Shown here in pieces: positions 13,469-26,585 of a DNA stretch of 64,000 bases. Position 1 is the stretch's first letter, and each line of letters starts with the position of its first letter. Below the pieces are notes generated by a model that saw only the letters and a list, made by a program, of their open reading frames with translations, was not told the origin of the DNA and searched no databases. The position numbers were made by a program, and so were the translations under genes. The DNA is from Calliopum simillimum (taxonomy: Eukaryota; Arthropoda; Insecta; Diptera; Lauxaniidae), in the NCBI GenBank assembly GCA_951812925.1, contig OX638368.1, positions 16,617,187-16,681,186 of the forward strand, given 5' to 3'.

Positions 13469-13522
13469 GATGTTCTAAAATATTGTTCCATGCTTGATTC
13501 TACATTAAGTTATGTCAACATC

Positions 13523-13583
13523 TTAACCCATTATATCCCGTTTTTAAGGGTATTTTTGACCCCTTTTTCAAAAATTTGTTAAA
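13523..13583. mobile_element. Nested mini-hairpin, copy 3, truncated
   Basis: Inverted counterpart of copy 1 in the right arm. It starts TTAACCCATTATATCCCG, but the far end has lost the TATAATGGG segment, one of the few differences between the palindrome arms. Confidence 0.5.
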
Positions 13584-14221
13584 AAAATTTCCAAAAATAT
13601 TCTAAAAAAATTTTACTAGGGAGCACTGAAAAAAAAACCGTCTGGACGTTGGGAACCGTCGTTGACTAAATATTTTCGGCCGATTTCGTGATATTTTTTG
13701 ATAATAAAAATCAAAAAATTCGTTTTTCATGAATGAAAATAATGTCGTAGCGCAAAAAAAAAATGGTACCACTGGATTTGTCAGAAAAAATCCTAACAAA
13801 ATATACATTTCAAATTTTTCTAAAATTTTTTCTGTTCAATTGTGGAGTGCTCAAACAGGGGATTTGGAAAAATTTCGACTTTTTTGAGCTGAAAAGTTCA
13901 CTTAACGCCAAAAATGGACGTCTAATCAAAAAAAATAATGATGCCATTCGATTCTACGGGAAAAAATACATAAGAATCCATGTCTTGGATTTCAGTTTTC
14001 GACCTACTACGAAGCTGAGAACTAATTCACTTCGGACCTATGAGCATGCATTTTTAAACAACGTTTTTCAACCTTCAAAAATATATCGACACCCCTTCCC
14101 GTCATCTCTCAGAGCTAGGGTGGCGGCAATTTCCATGTCGATAGTTAAACTTTACAATTCTGCCGGTTGCGCGACGATTTTTAAACTTTCGTCCAAAACG
14201 CACCGGTCTAATGATTATGCT

Positions 14222-17200
14222 AAGTACTTTAAATAACACATAAGACATTTTTTAAACTATTGGGGAGTGTGTTATGTAGGGGCTAATACGTAAATGGATT
14301 TACAGAACTCAGTCAATAATGGGTCTCTTAAGAAGAAAAAACCGCGGAGTGCTATTAAATTGGAGGGTAGAAATCGGATAGGGGTGGATGGTAATGCACC
14401 CTTTGCAATTTTTCCAATATTTCTTGCGAAAGAAGCAAAATTTCGATATACTTCATGGAAAACTTTGTCATAACGAAATAGCTTATTTAAAAAATTTAAA
14501 AAAATGGCTTATTGCAAAAATGTTGAAAAAAAAAAATTTTAAATTCTCTTGCCTATACCAGAGATAGGTAAATACATATCTCAATATAAAGAAAAAAAGA
14601 TGAAATTTCCATAAAATGCTTTATTAAAAAATTTCTTCAGTTAAAAATTGGCCGAAATATGACCACTTGAACTTTTTTAATGCATTCAAAAAAACGGTTT
14701 TTACTCAAAACCAAGGCGTCTAACGAAAAAAGTGTATAAAACAAAAAATGCTTTATTATCGTACTAGGAAATCGAAGTGATTTTGTTGATAGCCTCGTAT
14801 TTTATATTATATGGGCCTCTGCCTTTTTTTATTCGGCTTCTGAAAAGAGATCACATATCATAATTCTATTCCTTTGGAAGGTTTTAGAAGAGGAGCTCTA
14901 ATTCCCATTTTCTCCATTTCAATATAGAAGAATCCACTTTTTCAAAACAAACTCTGCCACCTTCGTCTTTATCATCATTTGGGGAATAGTGTCGGGTGTG
15001 GGAATCTTTTCGTTTTCGACTCATAACTTTTAACCAAATGACTTTTATGCTATAATATAAGAATCAATGGAAAGCTAGAGACCTAAGCTGACTACTGACG
15101 AAGAAAGTAAATTGATTTCGTCAGTTGGAAAAATAATATCAAAAAAAAATAGTGAAGTGATCATTTTTGACAAAAAAAAAAAATTTTTGGATCGGTTGTG
15201 GGCAACCTTAGAAAATCAGCATATAATGGGAAAATATGAATTTAAACGCTAACAAATGGAAAAGAAAGCAAAATTAATTTATTTTGGAAGCATTGATTCA
15301 CACAAATTCAACAAATTCTGTATAAATATATAATAAATTTACTGCATAAATATAGATTGCATTCAGCTTTTTGATTGATTCATTTCGGTATATCGCACTA
15401 GGAAAATGATTGAAAAAAACTTTTGCGTTGATTTCCAATTATTCAAAAATTATTTTCTTCTCAGCACAAAGCAAATGCGCCTGTTTGCTCCGGTATATGC
15501 ACAAAAACTTTGTGCTGTCATAACACGCTCTTAACATTTGCCATAACAGCCATATTTGTTTTCTGTCAAAAGTAAGAGGGGGGAGTGCCCACACCCGTCC
15601 CTTGCCAGCAGGCAACACTATTCTCCTACATTTTGAGATCAAAAATGATTTAATTTTAATATGAAAACTATTTTGGTGTTTAGTAAATTTATTCAAAAAA
15701 ATATTAAAATCAGTCAAAAATCTCGAAACGCCAAAAGGTAGTATTTAAATACAAATTCTTTCTTTTTTTCCAACAATCTGAATAAATTTATATCAATCTG
15801 CAAATACCTACCAACTTTTAAAACAATAACAAATTAATTTGTTTGTTTGTTTGTTTTCATTTCACCGATAATAAACTGTTTCATAAACTTTAAACGATAT
15901 ATTGTTATTGTTGCCTAAGCAAAGTTTTATTATTGACCAGATAGCCTTAATTAAATGACGTTTCTTTTTACTTAAAGATTTGATTAATTAAATTTTTTGT
16001 CATAGACATGATATCAAAGAAATTACTATTTATAAAGGATCTAACTATAAAAGGTCATATTACAAAGTCAGTAATATACATAGGTTGACCAACCGTTCCG
16101 GAGTCAAAAGTGTCTCGGACTAAACAATTTAAAATTTAGCAATTAAATAAGTATGTTGATTTATAACGAGTTTTTTATGTAGAAGTAGAAGCTCATATAT
16201 CATCAAATTAAACAAATTCTTAAGAAAACAGATCAGACCATTTAGCAAATATTCAGCCTACAATAATTATAATCATTAATTGTAAGTTTTAGTTGTAGTT
16301 CTGCCTTAATGGCAAAATACCGCATTCTTTATCTAGAACTAGACCTGATACACTAAGCGTTCTCATATTTCAATCTTTCTTTTTTTAACGGGCTATTTTA
16401 GCTTTACAAAGAAAGTATTATTTATAGTGTAGAAGATTGGTTAGAACTATTTTTCTGCAAAATTAAATATCATTGTAAAATAGATTTGTCAAATGTAAAA
16501 TAATTTTTGAATAGTTTTTTCAAAGCTGGCAACGTTCAAAGCCTGAACGTATCTACCTTATCGCATATGTACAATGTTTGCAATTTACATTTAATTTAGA
16601 ACTTTTATTTACAAAATTGTAATAAAATGTAAATAAGTACATAGTTTATTTTTGCTACTTAAAATTGTACTTATTTACAAATTAAAATAAAAAAATAAAT
16701 TCCATTTTTTTGCGCGTTAACTATAAGATAAAAAAAAACAACAACAATAAAATTTTTTTTTGTTCAAGATAATTAATATTTATTTAACAATCATAACAAA
16801 CAGTTATAAATACCAAAATATACTTAATTGAAAAAAGACCTAAAAAATTTAAATGTTTTAATTTTTTTTTTTTACGACTACTATCTCATGTATCTCTTAG
16901 AACTTTGATCCTGAACTATAGTTCTGTAAGTAATTGTTCCCAGTTTCGTTGTCTCATGTTAGGCCAACTTCTCCGGATTTTTGGCATACTGTTTTCATCA
17001 TTCAGCGCCCTGATATTCTGTACCTGTGGGTTATGCTAAAGCGCTGTTTGATTCTAGTCGTGTGGCCTGTATAATACCAACGACTACTCATAATCTAAGT
17101 GGAGTTGGCACTATTGTTGGGGTAGTCAAATGAAGTTCATGCTTTCAGATAGTGAGCGAATACCAAGTATATAATCTGATGGTGCAAAAGAAGTGTCATA

Positions 17201-17977
17201 TTATGAATTGGCTACCATTTTGCTAGAAATTTTAAAAATAGGTCTCTGTTTTAGAAAAAAGTTAACTAAAAGATGTAGAATTGATGTCATTAAACTAAAA
17301 AAATTATATCGGTCAAATACCACCTAATGAGTTGTCCTCGTTTTACTGCACTTTACGCCGCAATGCAATAAATTATAAAACTGTATGTTTTGTTTTGTTT
17401 TCTTTAAAAGATAAACTGTGGAAAGTTAAAATAAACTTTTTTAAAAAATTTAATTTAATCTTTAATCTTTTACAAAATTTAATTAATGTTTTTTTAAATT
17501 TTTTTTTTTTTGAATAAAATATTATGTATCCCAGTTGTCCCAAGAGACTTTGCGCACGCTTAAATGATAAAAAATTGCACAAATAAATGTATGCTGCTTG
17601 TTTTTTGCGATACGTACATGCATATGTATATCAGTGCAACACTGCCACAATTCATTTTTTTTTAGAATTTTATATCTCTTGTTTTATTTTGCTTAATTAT
17701 TATTTATTGCAAAATAATAAAAATGGAAAAACAATTTAATTAAGTTGACAAACCTTAAAGTCATATTTATAACGTAGAAATACCGTAAATATGAAAATAT
17801 CGCATTGTTGAATCAACAATGTTTGTAGTTAAAGCAAACAAAAATAATATTTAATTGCTTAGTGATTAAGAAGTTTTTTCTTTAAATATTTGCATACGTT
17901 ACCGGAAAAACATTTTTACAGCCAAATCTAGTTTTTCCTAAACCACAATATTCATTTGGATTTGAGGCCTGCATAAA
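14222..17977. other. Unassigned intron DNA
   Basis: No supported gene. A segment near 14715-14760 (CGAAAAAAGTGTATA followed by AAAATGCTTTATT) resembles the inner edge of the 6850-7480 hairpin and may be a diverged relative. Slightly GC-richer patches at 14330-14400, 15570-15620 and 16890-17210 show no open frame of interest. The (TTTG)n run near 15839-15856 is a short microsatellite. Confidence 0.3.
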
Positions 17978-18330
17978 ATATCTTGTTTGAGTTTTAAGAC
18001 ATTTCGTTTCAAGATAACTACGTTATGTCTTGTATCAGATTTTTATTTATCAAATACTTCAGTTCAGTGTCGCGTGCGAATGTCTTGGCAGTATTTGTTT
18101 ATGGAAGAAAAAGACACAAATACTGCACAGACTTGTCTTGTTTAATTTGTTTCAGTTCAGTGCATATACTGCAGTTGTACTCTAAGCTACAGAATGCTAC
18201 TTTAGTAACCAATGTAGGTTTTTTGCTCTCTTCTTGGGTTCTTTAATAGATTACGCGCTCTCTCACTTGCGAAAATTTATGAAATCTATTACATTCCTTG
18301 GTTACCAATGCGTCGCAACTTGCAAATGGT
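17978..18330. repeat. Dispersed repeat, copy A
   Basis: About 350 bp matched in direct orientation by 57690-58022. Shared landmarks are AAGACATTTCGTTTCAAGAT, ACTTCAGTTCAGTGTCGCG and CCAATGCGTCGCAACTTGCA (one base differs in the second copy). Both copies contain similar short open frames, which reflect the repeat and not a gene. A further ACTTCAGTTCAG motif lies at about 18670 and an inverted ACTGAAGTATTTG at about 18550, so the full unit may be an inverted-repeat element extending to about 18730. Confidence 0.65.
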
Positions 18331-19488
18331 GCCATATCATTAATTTTACTGCATTTTTATACTAACACATTTTACATCAGTGATTGGCTTTGCATAACTT
18401 CTTTGAGCTCTCTATTCTCTATCTATCTATGTCTTTCTTTTTCTGTCTCCTATCAATCTTCTCTCACGCATACACTCTCTCATTCTCTTGATTTTGCTGA
18501 CCACTGTTTTTCTCTGACCTGAAGTATTTGTATGTATAAAATACAGTACACTGAAGTATTTGTTAGAATCAGAATTTTTTGGACACTGATAACACAAAAC
18601 AGTGTACTTCAGTGTCATTAATAAATCAGTCTACAGCGAAGATTTGAGTCTTAAATTTTTTGCACCAAATACTTCAGTTCAGCGTTAAATGTGATAGAGA
18701 AAGAAAAGTACACTTTATTTTGTGATGTCTCTTGCAGGCTTTGGATGTACTAAGTTACAATATTAGAGTAAAATACACCAATTACTTACTTCATTTTCGC
18801 CTGAAAGTATACCTCAATATGTTGACACTGATTTTGAAGAAAACTATTCAGCATTTCCGCTACAACGAATTGTCTTTATTCCACTTACAACTTTTTAGAT
18901 AAAAACTATAAAATAAAATATCTTCTTAATTCTTCAAAACTAACCAATTATTTTTTTTTCTTTTCTGGCACAAAAATTTGCAAACAAGTGAAGCGAAAAA
19001 AACTTTATTTTGCTTTGAAATAAATGTTCACGGTAAGATAAAATTCAAGCGAATGGACGCAAATTTGATACACTCCATTATTATACGGTTCGATCGAATT
19101 GAGTCTATTAGGCACACTTGTCAAAACAAATCAGTGCAACCTGACGCTGTAATACATTTAACTTTGCAGTAATTTAGATTTTCAGGTTCTGTTTACTTAC
19201 TTTGAAAAAATATTCCATAATCTAGTAGGTATGTATCGTGTAGTGGCAGTGCACCGCTCTCTATTAAAATGCTTTACTTGACAAACATTCTACAAATATC
19301 TGACATAATGGACACGTTATTTTGACATTTGAGAATGCAATTAAGTCACTTCGCTCCGCCTTTCTTACTGTCAACTGTCTCACTATTTATTTTTAAGCGA
19401 GCATTTTTACACTTTTACAATTTTATATTGAATCATTTAATCATTGGCCCTATGCTCCTCCTAGGAGTTAAAGGAGAATACATACATA
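18331..19488. other. Unassigned; pyrimidine-rich tract and repeat fragments
   Basis: Contains a CT-rich tract at about 18410-18500, inverted and direct fragments of the repeat called at 17978 (18540-18730), and otherwise AT-rich DNA with no gene. Confidence 0.35.
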
Positions 19489-19814
19489 CAGTGAGTCACA
19501 GATGTATTTTGCATACGAAAAATATTCAAAAATTCGGATTAATACTCAATTTTTAGCCGTATCATTCTTAGAAAAGTAATATTTTTTTTTATAAACTTCG
19601 AGTCAATGGAACGTTAACTACGATATCATTTCATAAAAAAATTAAAGTAATGCGTTCTAATCACTTAAAAAGCAAAGGAATGATTTATTCATCTTTTTTA
19701 TAAGTTCACAAAAGTATTTTGCTTTTTAGTAAAATTTTACTTTGAGATTATTTATCAAGTAAAAGAGGCTTTTTTAATAATAACCATGGTAGCCATTATT
19801 TAAAGAGGCATCAT

Positions 19815-20275
19815 CTAAACATCTTTGCGAGGATTCCATCCCTTTATGACATTTTCGGTCGGTGTTTTTTCCCATTTTTCTTGCAGTACTTGTTTGAACA
19901 CATTTTTTTGATAAAATATGGTATTTTTTGACCTTTCATCTAGATAAGACCAAAAAAATTCTATTGGATTCGAAGAAGAATATCGGTGTGGTGTTGTAAT
20001 CTCTTTGGTGTTGTACAGAAGTGTCCCAGGATGTGTACTTAGAGTCATTGTCTTTTGAAAATAAAAAGTCATCTTGTGGTAAGTCCAGTTTTTAAGTACT
20101 AGGTGCAAATTTTTTTTGTAAAATAGGACTGATATTCATGTCTATCCATATTGCCAGCATTAAGCTTAAGTTTCCCTATTCCATGAGCCAAGAACAGCCC
20201 ACGACACACCATCATGTAAAATTGTTGCTTTTAAGTTATAAAAGTTTAGGGTTTTATTTGCCTTTTGCCTGACCA
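19815..20275 (-). pseudogene. Tc1-like transposase C-terminal fragment, left arm
   Basis: Minus strand. Pieces in several frames match the conserved order of Tc1/mariner-family transposases: a GIGKLKLNAGNMD block, then a DNDSKYTS-type block with the second catalytic Asp (as seen in the right arm), then NPIEFFWSYLDERSK with the final Glu, then a basic W-containing tail. The motif before NPIE is degenerate and the blocks are in different frames, so it is inactive. The N-terminal DNA-binding part and the first catalytic Asp are absent. Confidence 0.7.
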
Positions 20276-20375
20276 TACAGTGTCTATCGATCCGATGGAA
20301 AGCAAATATTATATTATTGGATCCAATAGAAAGCAAAAATAATATTTTCGGATCCGATGGACGCCGCATGGTCTG

Positions 20376-20815
20376 GCATAAAGCAAATAAAACCCTTAAC
20401 TTTTATAACTTAAAAGCAATAATTTTACATGATGGTGTGTCGTGGGCTGTTCTTGGATTATGGAATAGGGAAACTTAAACTTATCGGTGGCAATATGGAT
20501 AGACATGAACATCAGTCCAATTCCACAAAAAAATTGGCACCCAGTACTTAAAAAATGGGCTTACCACAAGATGACTTTTTATTTTCAAAAGACAATGACT
20601 CTAAATACACATCCTGGGACACTTCTGTACAACACCAAAGAGATTAAAACACCACAGTGATATTCTTTTTCGAATCCAATAGAATTTTTTGGTCTTATCT
20701 AGTGGAATGGTCAAAAAATACCATATTTTATCAAAAAAATGTGCTCAAACAAGTACTGCAAGAAAAATGGGAAAAAACACCGACTGAAAATGTCGTAAAG
20801 GGATAGAATCCTCGC
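20376..20815 (+). pseudogene. Tc1-like transposase C-terminal fragment, right arm
   Basis: Inverted copy of the left-arm fragment, on the plus strand. DNDSKYTS starts at 20591, and NPIEFFW follows in another frame near 20680. It carries extra stops (for example just after the region equivalent to the left-arm ...NVIKG), so both copies are dead. Confidence 0.7.
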
Positions 20816-21152
20816 AAAGATGTTTAGATGATGCCTCTTCAAATAATGGCTACCATGGTTATTATTAAAAAAGCCTCTTTTACTTGATAAATAATCTCAA
20901 AGTAAAATTTTACTAAAAAGCAAAATACTTTTGTGGACTTATAAAAAAGATGAATAAATCATATCTTTGCTTTTTAAGTGATTAGAACGCATTATTTTAA
21001 TTTTTTTATGAAGTGGTATCATAGTTAACGTTCCATTGACTCGAAGTTTATAAAAAAAATATTACTTTTCTAAGAATGAAACGGCTAAAAATTGAGTATT
21101 AATTCAAATTTTTGAATATTTTTTGTATGCAAAATACTTCTGTGACACACTG

Positions 21153-22809
21153 TACATACATATTTAAATCATTCATATTGAAAGTTATTTCTGAAAGTTT
21201 GGTTGCAGTTTGTCAGGTAAGCTCACCCATTTCCCCCCGAAAACAATGCTAAATTGAGATTTTATAAATTAAAATTGAGATTTTATATGCAATTTCATAT
21301 GTTCTCATATTTCATATTCTCCTAAATTGAAAGATTTTTTATATAATAATCGTATTTCCTTTAAATTAGTCACGAGTAAATTGTTTCAATGTTCACTAAA
21401 GTTTTCCATTACATTTTTTACATAAAAACAGCAACACATCTTTACGGTATAAAAATTGACTCTCTTTCTGTATCTCTCTTAAATTAATTGTCTCTGGGTG
21501 GATTTGTCTGTCCTACCGCTTCATTTTTTCTCTCACAACTTGGATGCGCTTCGTATCCCTCACGCGCAATTTAACGCATTACTACAATGAAACGAGAAAA
21601 AAGATTTCAGCTGATCAACCAAAACAGTTGAATGCCCTACTATGATTCTATACGATTAAACAAATAAATCTATGGACATTCGACAAAATAACCTACCTCG
21701 AAAAAAGGAATCTTTCCAGGATTTTAGTCATTAATATAAAATTTAAATACTCTGCTCTTGGTGTAATCGTCATGTCTCTATTATTATTTTTTTCCAGGTA
21801 TATGTATAAGAATGTCTCATATCTCACGCAAGATTTGAATTGACCGCTATTTGTGCGATAAAATGTTGAAAACAAAGAAAATAGGAAAAACAATTTGACA
21901 GCTGACAGCTTAGGGTTAAAATAAAAAGCAGTTTCTTAACTAATTTAAGATTTCTGGCACTATTTTGAACAATTTTTCCTGGTTCCATTTTTCGAAAATT
22001 TCAAAACAAACGAAGTTATTTTTACCATTAGTTTTTAAGGAGAAATAAGTCCATAAAGAAGCAAAAATAGTGTCATACATATTTTGTGCTATATTTATTG
22101 GATATTAGACCGACATAAATTTTTCAACTAATTGCCATCAACTTCACGCCATCAAGTAAACTTTCTGTGAAAACAAAGCTCAATTTTAGTCATTTAGACA
22201 TTACTTTTGTCCCTTACTTAACTTACTCAAATAACTCCGTTGGTTTTGCAAATTTCGAATAATGGAACTAAGAAAAGTTGTTCAGAATAGTCTCAGAAAT
22301 CTTACATTTTCTGGTGTTCTACCGATTCCCAGCCATCCCGTATATAAAATAGTTTTTTTGACTAACGCCTTTCGTTTTTAAAATCATAAATTTTTCCACA
22401 AAAATAAGCACGATTACTTCAAAAGGCACAGACTAGTCAAATTTCAGCCTTTAAATTCCTTTCTTTGATCAGAATAGAAACCTTTTATCAAAATTTGGAA
22501 GATTTACATATTTTTTTCAAAAATAATTCGCATTAAATAATACTGTACTCTAGCGATGGGTTCAATCCACGTTTACCCTAATTCTTTAAGATTTTTTAGT
22601 GTATCAGTTAGCCGTTTATAATATGAAAAAAAGAATTGGTTCTATTATAAAATCTTTAAATGAAGAAGCTTGAGATATGAAAAATGCTAGTGGTATGTCA
22701 TTTTAAAATTAAAATGACTTAAGAAAAATTTTAACTTACTACAAAAAGTAAATCTAATTGTAAAGGCCTTTTTTAGTGCCAAAATAGCTCTAAATAGAAT
22801 ATATTCGTA
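21153..22809. other. Unassigned; includes fragment related to the 59.2 kb hairpin
   Basis: No gene. At about 22130-22200 the sequence TTCACGCCATCAAGTAAACT and the following GAAAACAAAGCTCAATTTTA resemble the arm of the nested hairpin at 59202-60806 (for example near 60520-60560), indicating a diverged fragment of that family. Confidence 0.4.
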
Positions 22810-22964
22810 TGTGACTTGGACTGTGAAATAGGGGCTTACGTGTCGAAAAAAAAATTTCCAATTTTTGCCGATTCGCATAAATTGACCTTTAAAAGTTAAT
22901 CCCCAGTTGTTTTTAAAAACTTTTTTTTTCGCACGTAAGCCCCTTTTTCATAGTCCAAGTCACA
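22810..22964. mobile_element. 155-bp hairpin MITE, TA-flanked
   Basis: Starts TGTGACTTGGACT and ends AGTCCAAGTCACA; the arms also share GGGGCTTACGTG / CACGTAAGCCCC. TA on both sides (22808-22809, 22965-22966). Arms about 50 bp with few mismatches. Likely a Tc1/mariner-type MITE. Confidence 0.8.
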
Positions 22965-23241
22965 TATGTATATGCATATGACATATAATCTGAACAATTA
23001 TATTGCTATAAATCATATTCATATATTTCGTGTTTTAAATGTTTTTTATAAGAGATTTTTGGTTGTCAGAGCGTTCCCTATAAGCTACAAGTGAAGTTTC
23101 GAAGCATTTTCATTTGGATTTTTTTGAGGTGAAGCGAAGGTATGAGATCCGAAAAACATCAGAATATGGTGGATCAGAAAATCTTGAAGTTCTGGGCGCT
23201 TACTGTCAACACCCTAGACTGGCGTCAAGTACGCTTAACTG

Positions 23242-23630
23242 CCCAACGGGAAGAAATGAAGCTGCTTCCAAAAAGGGCGCAATAGAAGCACATCTCTGGT
23301 AGCATACAAAATATTTTCAGATTCTATTTTTTTTTATTGCTTATAAAAGTTAATAAATCTTCCAAAACTTACAGAAAAAAAAAAATAGTTTTTTTGAAAT
23401 GGAACTTAAAATTTTGAAAAACTTCTACGGAAACGTATTTCATGCTTCCAAATGTGTGCTTCTATGGAAGCGTATTTGAAGCGTATTTCATGTGCTTCTG
23501 AAGATGTGCATCTCCGCTAGGACATGCTGTGTTAAAAAAGATAAGCAGTGAGAACAGCACTGGAAGCAGCTTCTTGCTTCCCTAGAAGCGCAACTAAAGT
23601 CGTTTCAATGCGCTTCCGTTTCCCGTTGGG
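23242..23630. mobile_element. CCCA/TGGG TIR element with 2-bp duplication TG
   Basis: Ends CCCAACGGGAA and TTCCCGTTGGG are perfect inverted repeats with diverged GAAGC/GCTTC-rich subterminal sequence; TG precedes (23240-23241) and follows (23631-23632). The interior repeats GAAGCGYATTT and GTGCTTC motifs. The 62-codon frame across the left end is not a gene. Confidence 0.75.
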
Positions 23631-23632
23631 TG

Positions 23633-26094
23633 CCAATGCACAAATACACGCTTAGGTCAAAAGATCATGTCTCTGAAAGAGTGCTGAGCTTTAATTTTTT
23701 TACTGATATTTTAAGCAAACTCTAGCAACCATACTGAAAGTAGGGTGCATAAATTATAAAGTAACTCTCAGCGCGGGTTTGCGATATAAAATATGACATT
23801 AAAAAGAAAAATAAAACAAAAAACCAAGCCCAACAATGAGAGCGAAGTTCGTTTTACGATAAAAAAAAATTATTTATAATTCAACGAGATGTGCGGACAT
23901 TTGTACATAACAACCAAACTACAAAATGATCCAGAACAATGACAATACCAAAACTGTGAAATGAACTGAACAAATATTTTAATTTAAAAACAATTTAGTT
24001 AAACGCGTACTATCCGAAAGATGTGCTCATCAGGCGACAATACTGGCATTGACAACAATTTCATAAAAGTGTAATTTGTTCGGGCTAAACAGAAAAAAAA
24101 AAACGTGCAAAAATACAAGTACATATACTACAATTGTACATACATAAAAAAATTACATAAAACCGGCAAATTGTTGTAACAAGTTTATATAGAGTTTACT
24201 GCAGTGTAAAACGAAATTTTCAATTTTTTAGCAAAAGTGTCGAGTGTGAAGTTTCATGTTAATATATGTACATAATATATATCAAAAAACGTATTCAGAG
24301 ATGGTATATAAATTATCATAGAGTCGTATTGTGAAAATTTTTCATACGCGAAAAATGTGGTATAGTAAATAGTGCTTAAAAAAACCGAAATTTAAAAAAA
24401 GTTTTAAAAAACAAACTAGAAAGTTAAGATATTTTTCTACAAATAAAAACAACTCCATTTTAAGACACCACATTCCAAAAGATGAAGGAAGAACTGCAAT
24501 TGATGAGAGATCATTTTAAAATTACAAGTACAAGGTACAAAAACAACCACTTACTACTCAAAGTAGATTTGTAAATTTAAAAAAAAACTAAATTTGTTGA
24601 AACTGTTACGTACGTTTTCAAGATATTCGCCTTGAACTTTGAAGTACTTTCTAGTGCGTACAAAACAATTGAAAAATTGTTTTACTACCGATAAGTTGAC
24701 ATCTTCAAATCATGATTTTGGATGTAAAATTAAGCGGCTCCATCCTATACAATCCTTTGCGACTACAAACCATTGAATTCAGATTTTTTCGGAACAAATT
24801 CGAAACTTTTTAGAGTTTTCGTTACTAATTCGTAACGATTTAGTAAAGATTTTTCTAAATAATTTTTAAATTTTTTTCTTTCGAATTCTCGGAACAAATT
24901 CGAAATCGGAAAGTTTTTGCTGAATTTTTGTAACGAACTCGGAACTTTTGGTTTGGTGTTCATTGCGCCGTAATCGTAGTTTTAAAGTACAGACCAATAT
25001 ATTTACTAAAGTACCAATTAGGGCTCAACATAAAAATCTGAAAATATATCGGCCACCCAAATGACAACTTTTATGTTTACAATGCAGTCATACTTTTAAA
25101 GACCATCCTTCGAAGTATACTTACAAATTGATTTGTAGGTACTACATAAACTTTTCTCGAACTCCAACTTTAAAATGTTCGTGTTCCCAATACAAAAACT
25201 ATACATTAGAGTGAGTCAAATAATGTAATTATGTTATATGGCACCAAGTTCGAAGTGAGGTAAAAGCAATGTCATAATGTGAATGTGTCATTTTTTGGAA
25301 TTGTATTGTAGACCAGTAGACATAGTAGTTGATATTTTGCGAGCAACACTTCAAATTACCATAAAACAGACAAAAAAGTGCACCAACTCAGGAGATGGTC
25401 ATTTCCATACCATGAAGTAAACTTTTATATAAAATAGAGTAAAATTTTTATCATTTCTAACAAAATGGTAACCAATTTACATTATAGCATCGATTTTGCT
25501 CCACTATTTATTATTTGTATTAACATATGACGATAGACTGCAAATCAGCTATATCTATGTAATTGCTAACAAGTGGTTTCAAATGATATTTTTTATTGCC
25601 CATAAAGTTTGATCATTTCTGAAGATTTTTTCAGAATCTGTGGAATTTTCATGTACATCAGAAAATATCATCATCAAATATGCGCGCATTTTTTTCTGAC
25701 CTCAATCAAAAAAATTGGTATGACAAATGTGCTATCGGATTAAAGGAAATTTAATGAAGTTTTCAAAAAAAATTATAATGGGACCTTTTTCATACTAAAA
25801 TAGCCGCCAAAGTCAAAAAATGGGGAAAAAATCAATATATCAACTTTAATGGCCCAGAACTTTGCAAAATCCTTTTAAATCCTTAAAACCAAATACATTA
25901 TCTTAAAGCTCTTACAATTAACCAAAACTTCGCCATACCAATGTTTTCTCTAAAACGTTAGGGTGATCCAAGGAAAACAAGTCAGAAAATCAGTTTTAAC
26001 TCTATATCCTTTATCACCTCCCAGAAGCTTCGTAACCTTATGCAATACATCCTGTGTATAATAAGTTGGTTAAACATTTTTTCGAATTCTGCTC
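23633..26094. other. Unassigned intron DNA
   Basis: AT-rich with no supported gene or element. TTCGGAACAAATTCGAAA-type motifs repeat loosely at 24780-24960. Short frames are judged chance. Confidence 0.3.
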
Positions 26095-26585
26095 CCACAG
26101 CGCCAAATGTAAATAAGCACCATGTAAAATTTGATTCATTTCAAAGAACATTTAATGCATCCCAAACCATTTAATAACTGAAAAGTGATTCAGAATATGG
26201 AAAAAATTTTTGTTTTAAAATTTAAAATATTAATCTTTTTATGTGAATTTTTAAGTGCTAAAATCGAATCTGCAATTTATTTGGCTGTATGTTCTAGAGT
26301 TTTGAATATATTGTTTATTCAAGGTGGAAAATTAAGACATAAAACTGAATGGCAAATAACTCCAAAATTACTGAGCTTATGGAAAAATAAATTGCAGATT
26401 CGATTTTAGCGGTTCGAATTCCATATAAAAAGTTGAACATCTTAAAATTTAAGACACAAATTTTTATCATACTCAGGTTCACCTTTTGGTTTTTAAAATG
26501 GTTTTGGTTGCATTCAAATCTTCTCTGAAATGGAGCAAATTTTATGTAGTGCTTATTAGCATCAAATAGAACAATTTGGAGCTGT
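26095..26585. repeat. Diverged inverted repeat of about 490 bp
   Basis: The GCTAAAATCGAATCTGCAAT segment (26257 on) recurs inverted at about 26391-26410; arms extend outward through AAAATTTAAAAT, CATTTCAAAG and GTAAATAAGCAC-like matches. Spacer about 100 bp. No termini identified. Opposite-strand frames at 26185-26409 and 26315-26710 arise from the arms. Confidence 0.55.

Larger units (their letters stand above)
12636..14221. mobile_element. 1.6 kb near-perfect palindrome (fold-back element)
   Basis: The left arm from GATTATTAGACCGGTGCG and the right arm ending CGCACCGGTCTAATGATTAT are close reverse complements over about 770 bp each, leaving only about 50 bp at the centre (around 13410-13457). 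Open frames on opposite strands (12549-12872 and 13763-14236) encode the same peptide because they are the two arms; it resembles no protein I know. No clear target duplication. Short TTAA-ended hairpins are nested in each arm and in the loop. Confidence 0.8.
19489..21152. mobile_element. Inverted dimer of a Tc1-like transposon
   Basis: The outer ends CAGTGAGTCACAGATGTA and its inverted counterpart (ending TCTGTGACACACTG) are each flanked by TA (19487-19488, 21153-21154). The two arms, each about 780 bp, are near-identical reverse complements meeting around 20280-20375, and each carries the same 3' half of a Tc1-type transposase. So two truncated copies are joined head to head within a single TA-flanked unit. 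The centre contains GGATCCGATGGA/ GGATCCAATAGA variants. Confidence 0.8.

Noticed and set aside
12549..14236. Two similar open frames on opposite strands
   Set aside because: They are the mirrored arms of the palindrome; no known domain and no other support.
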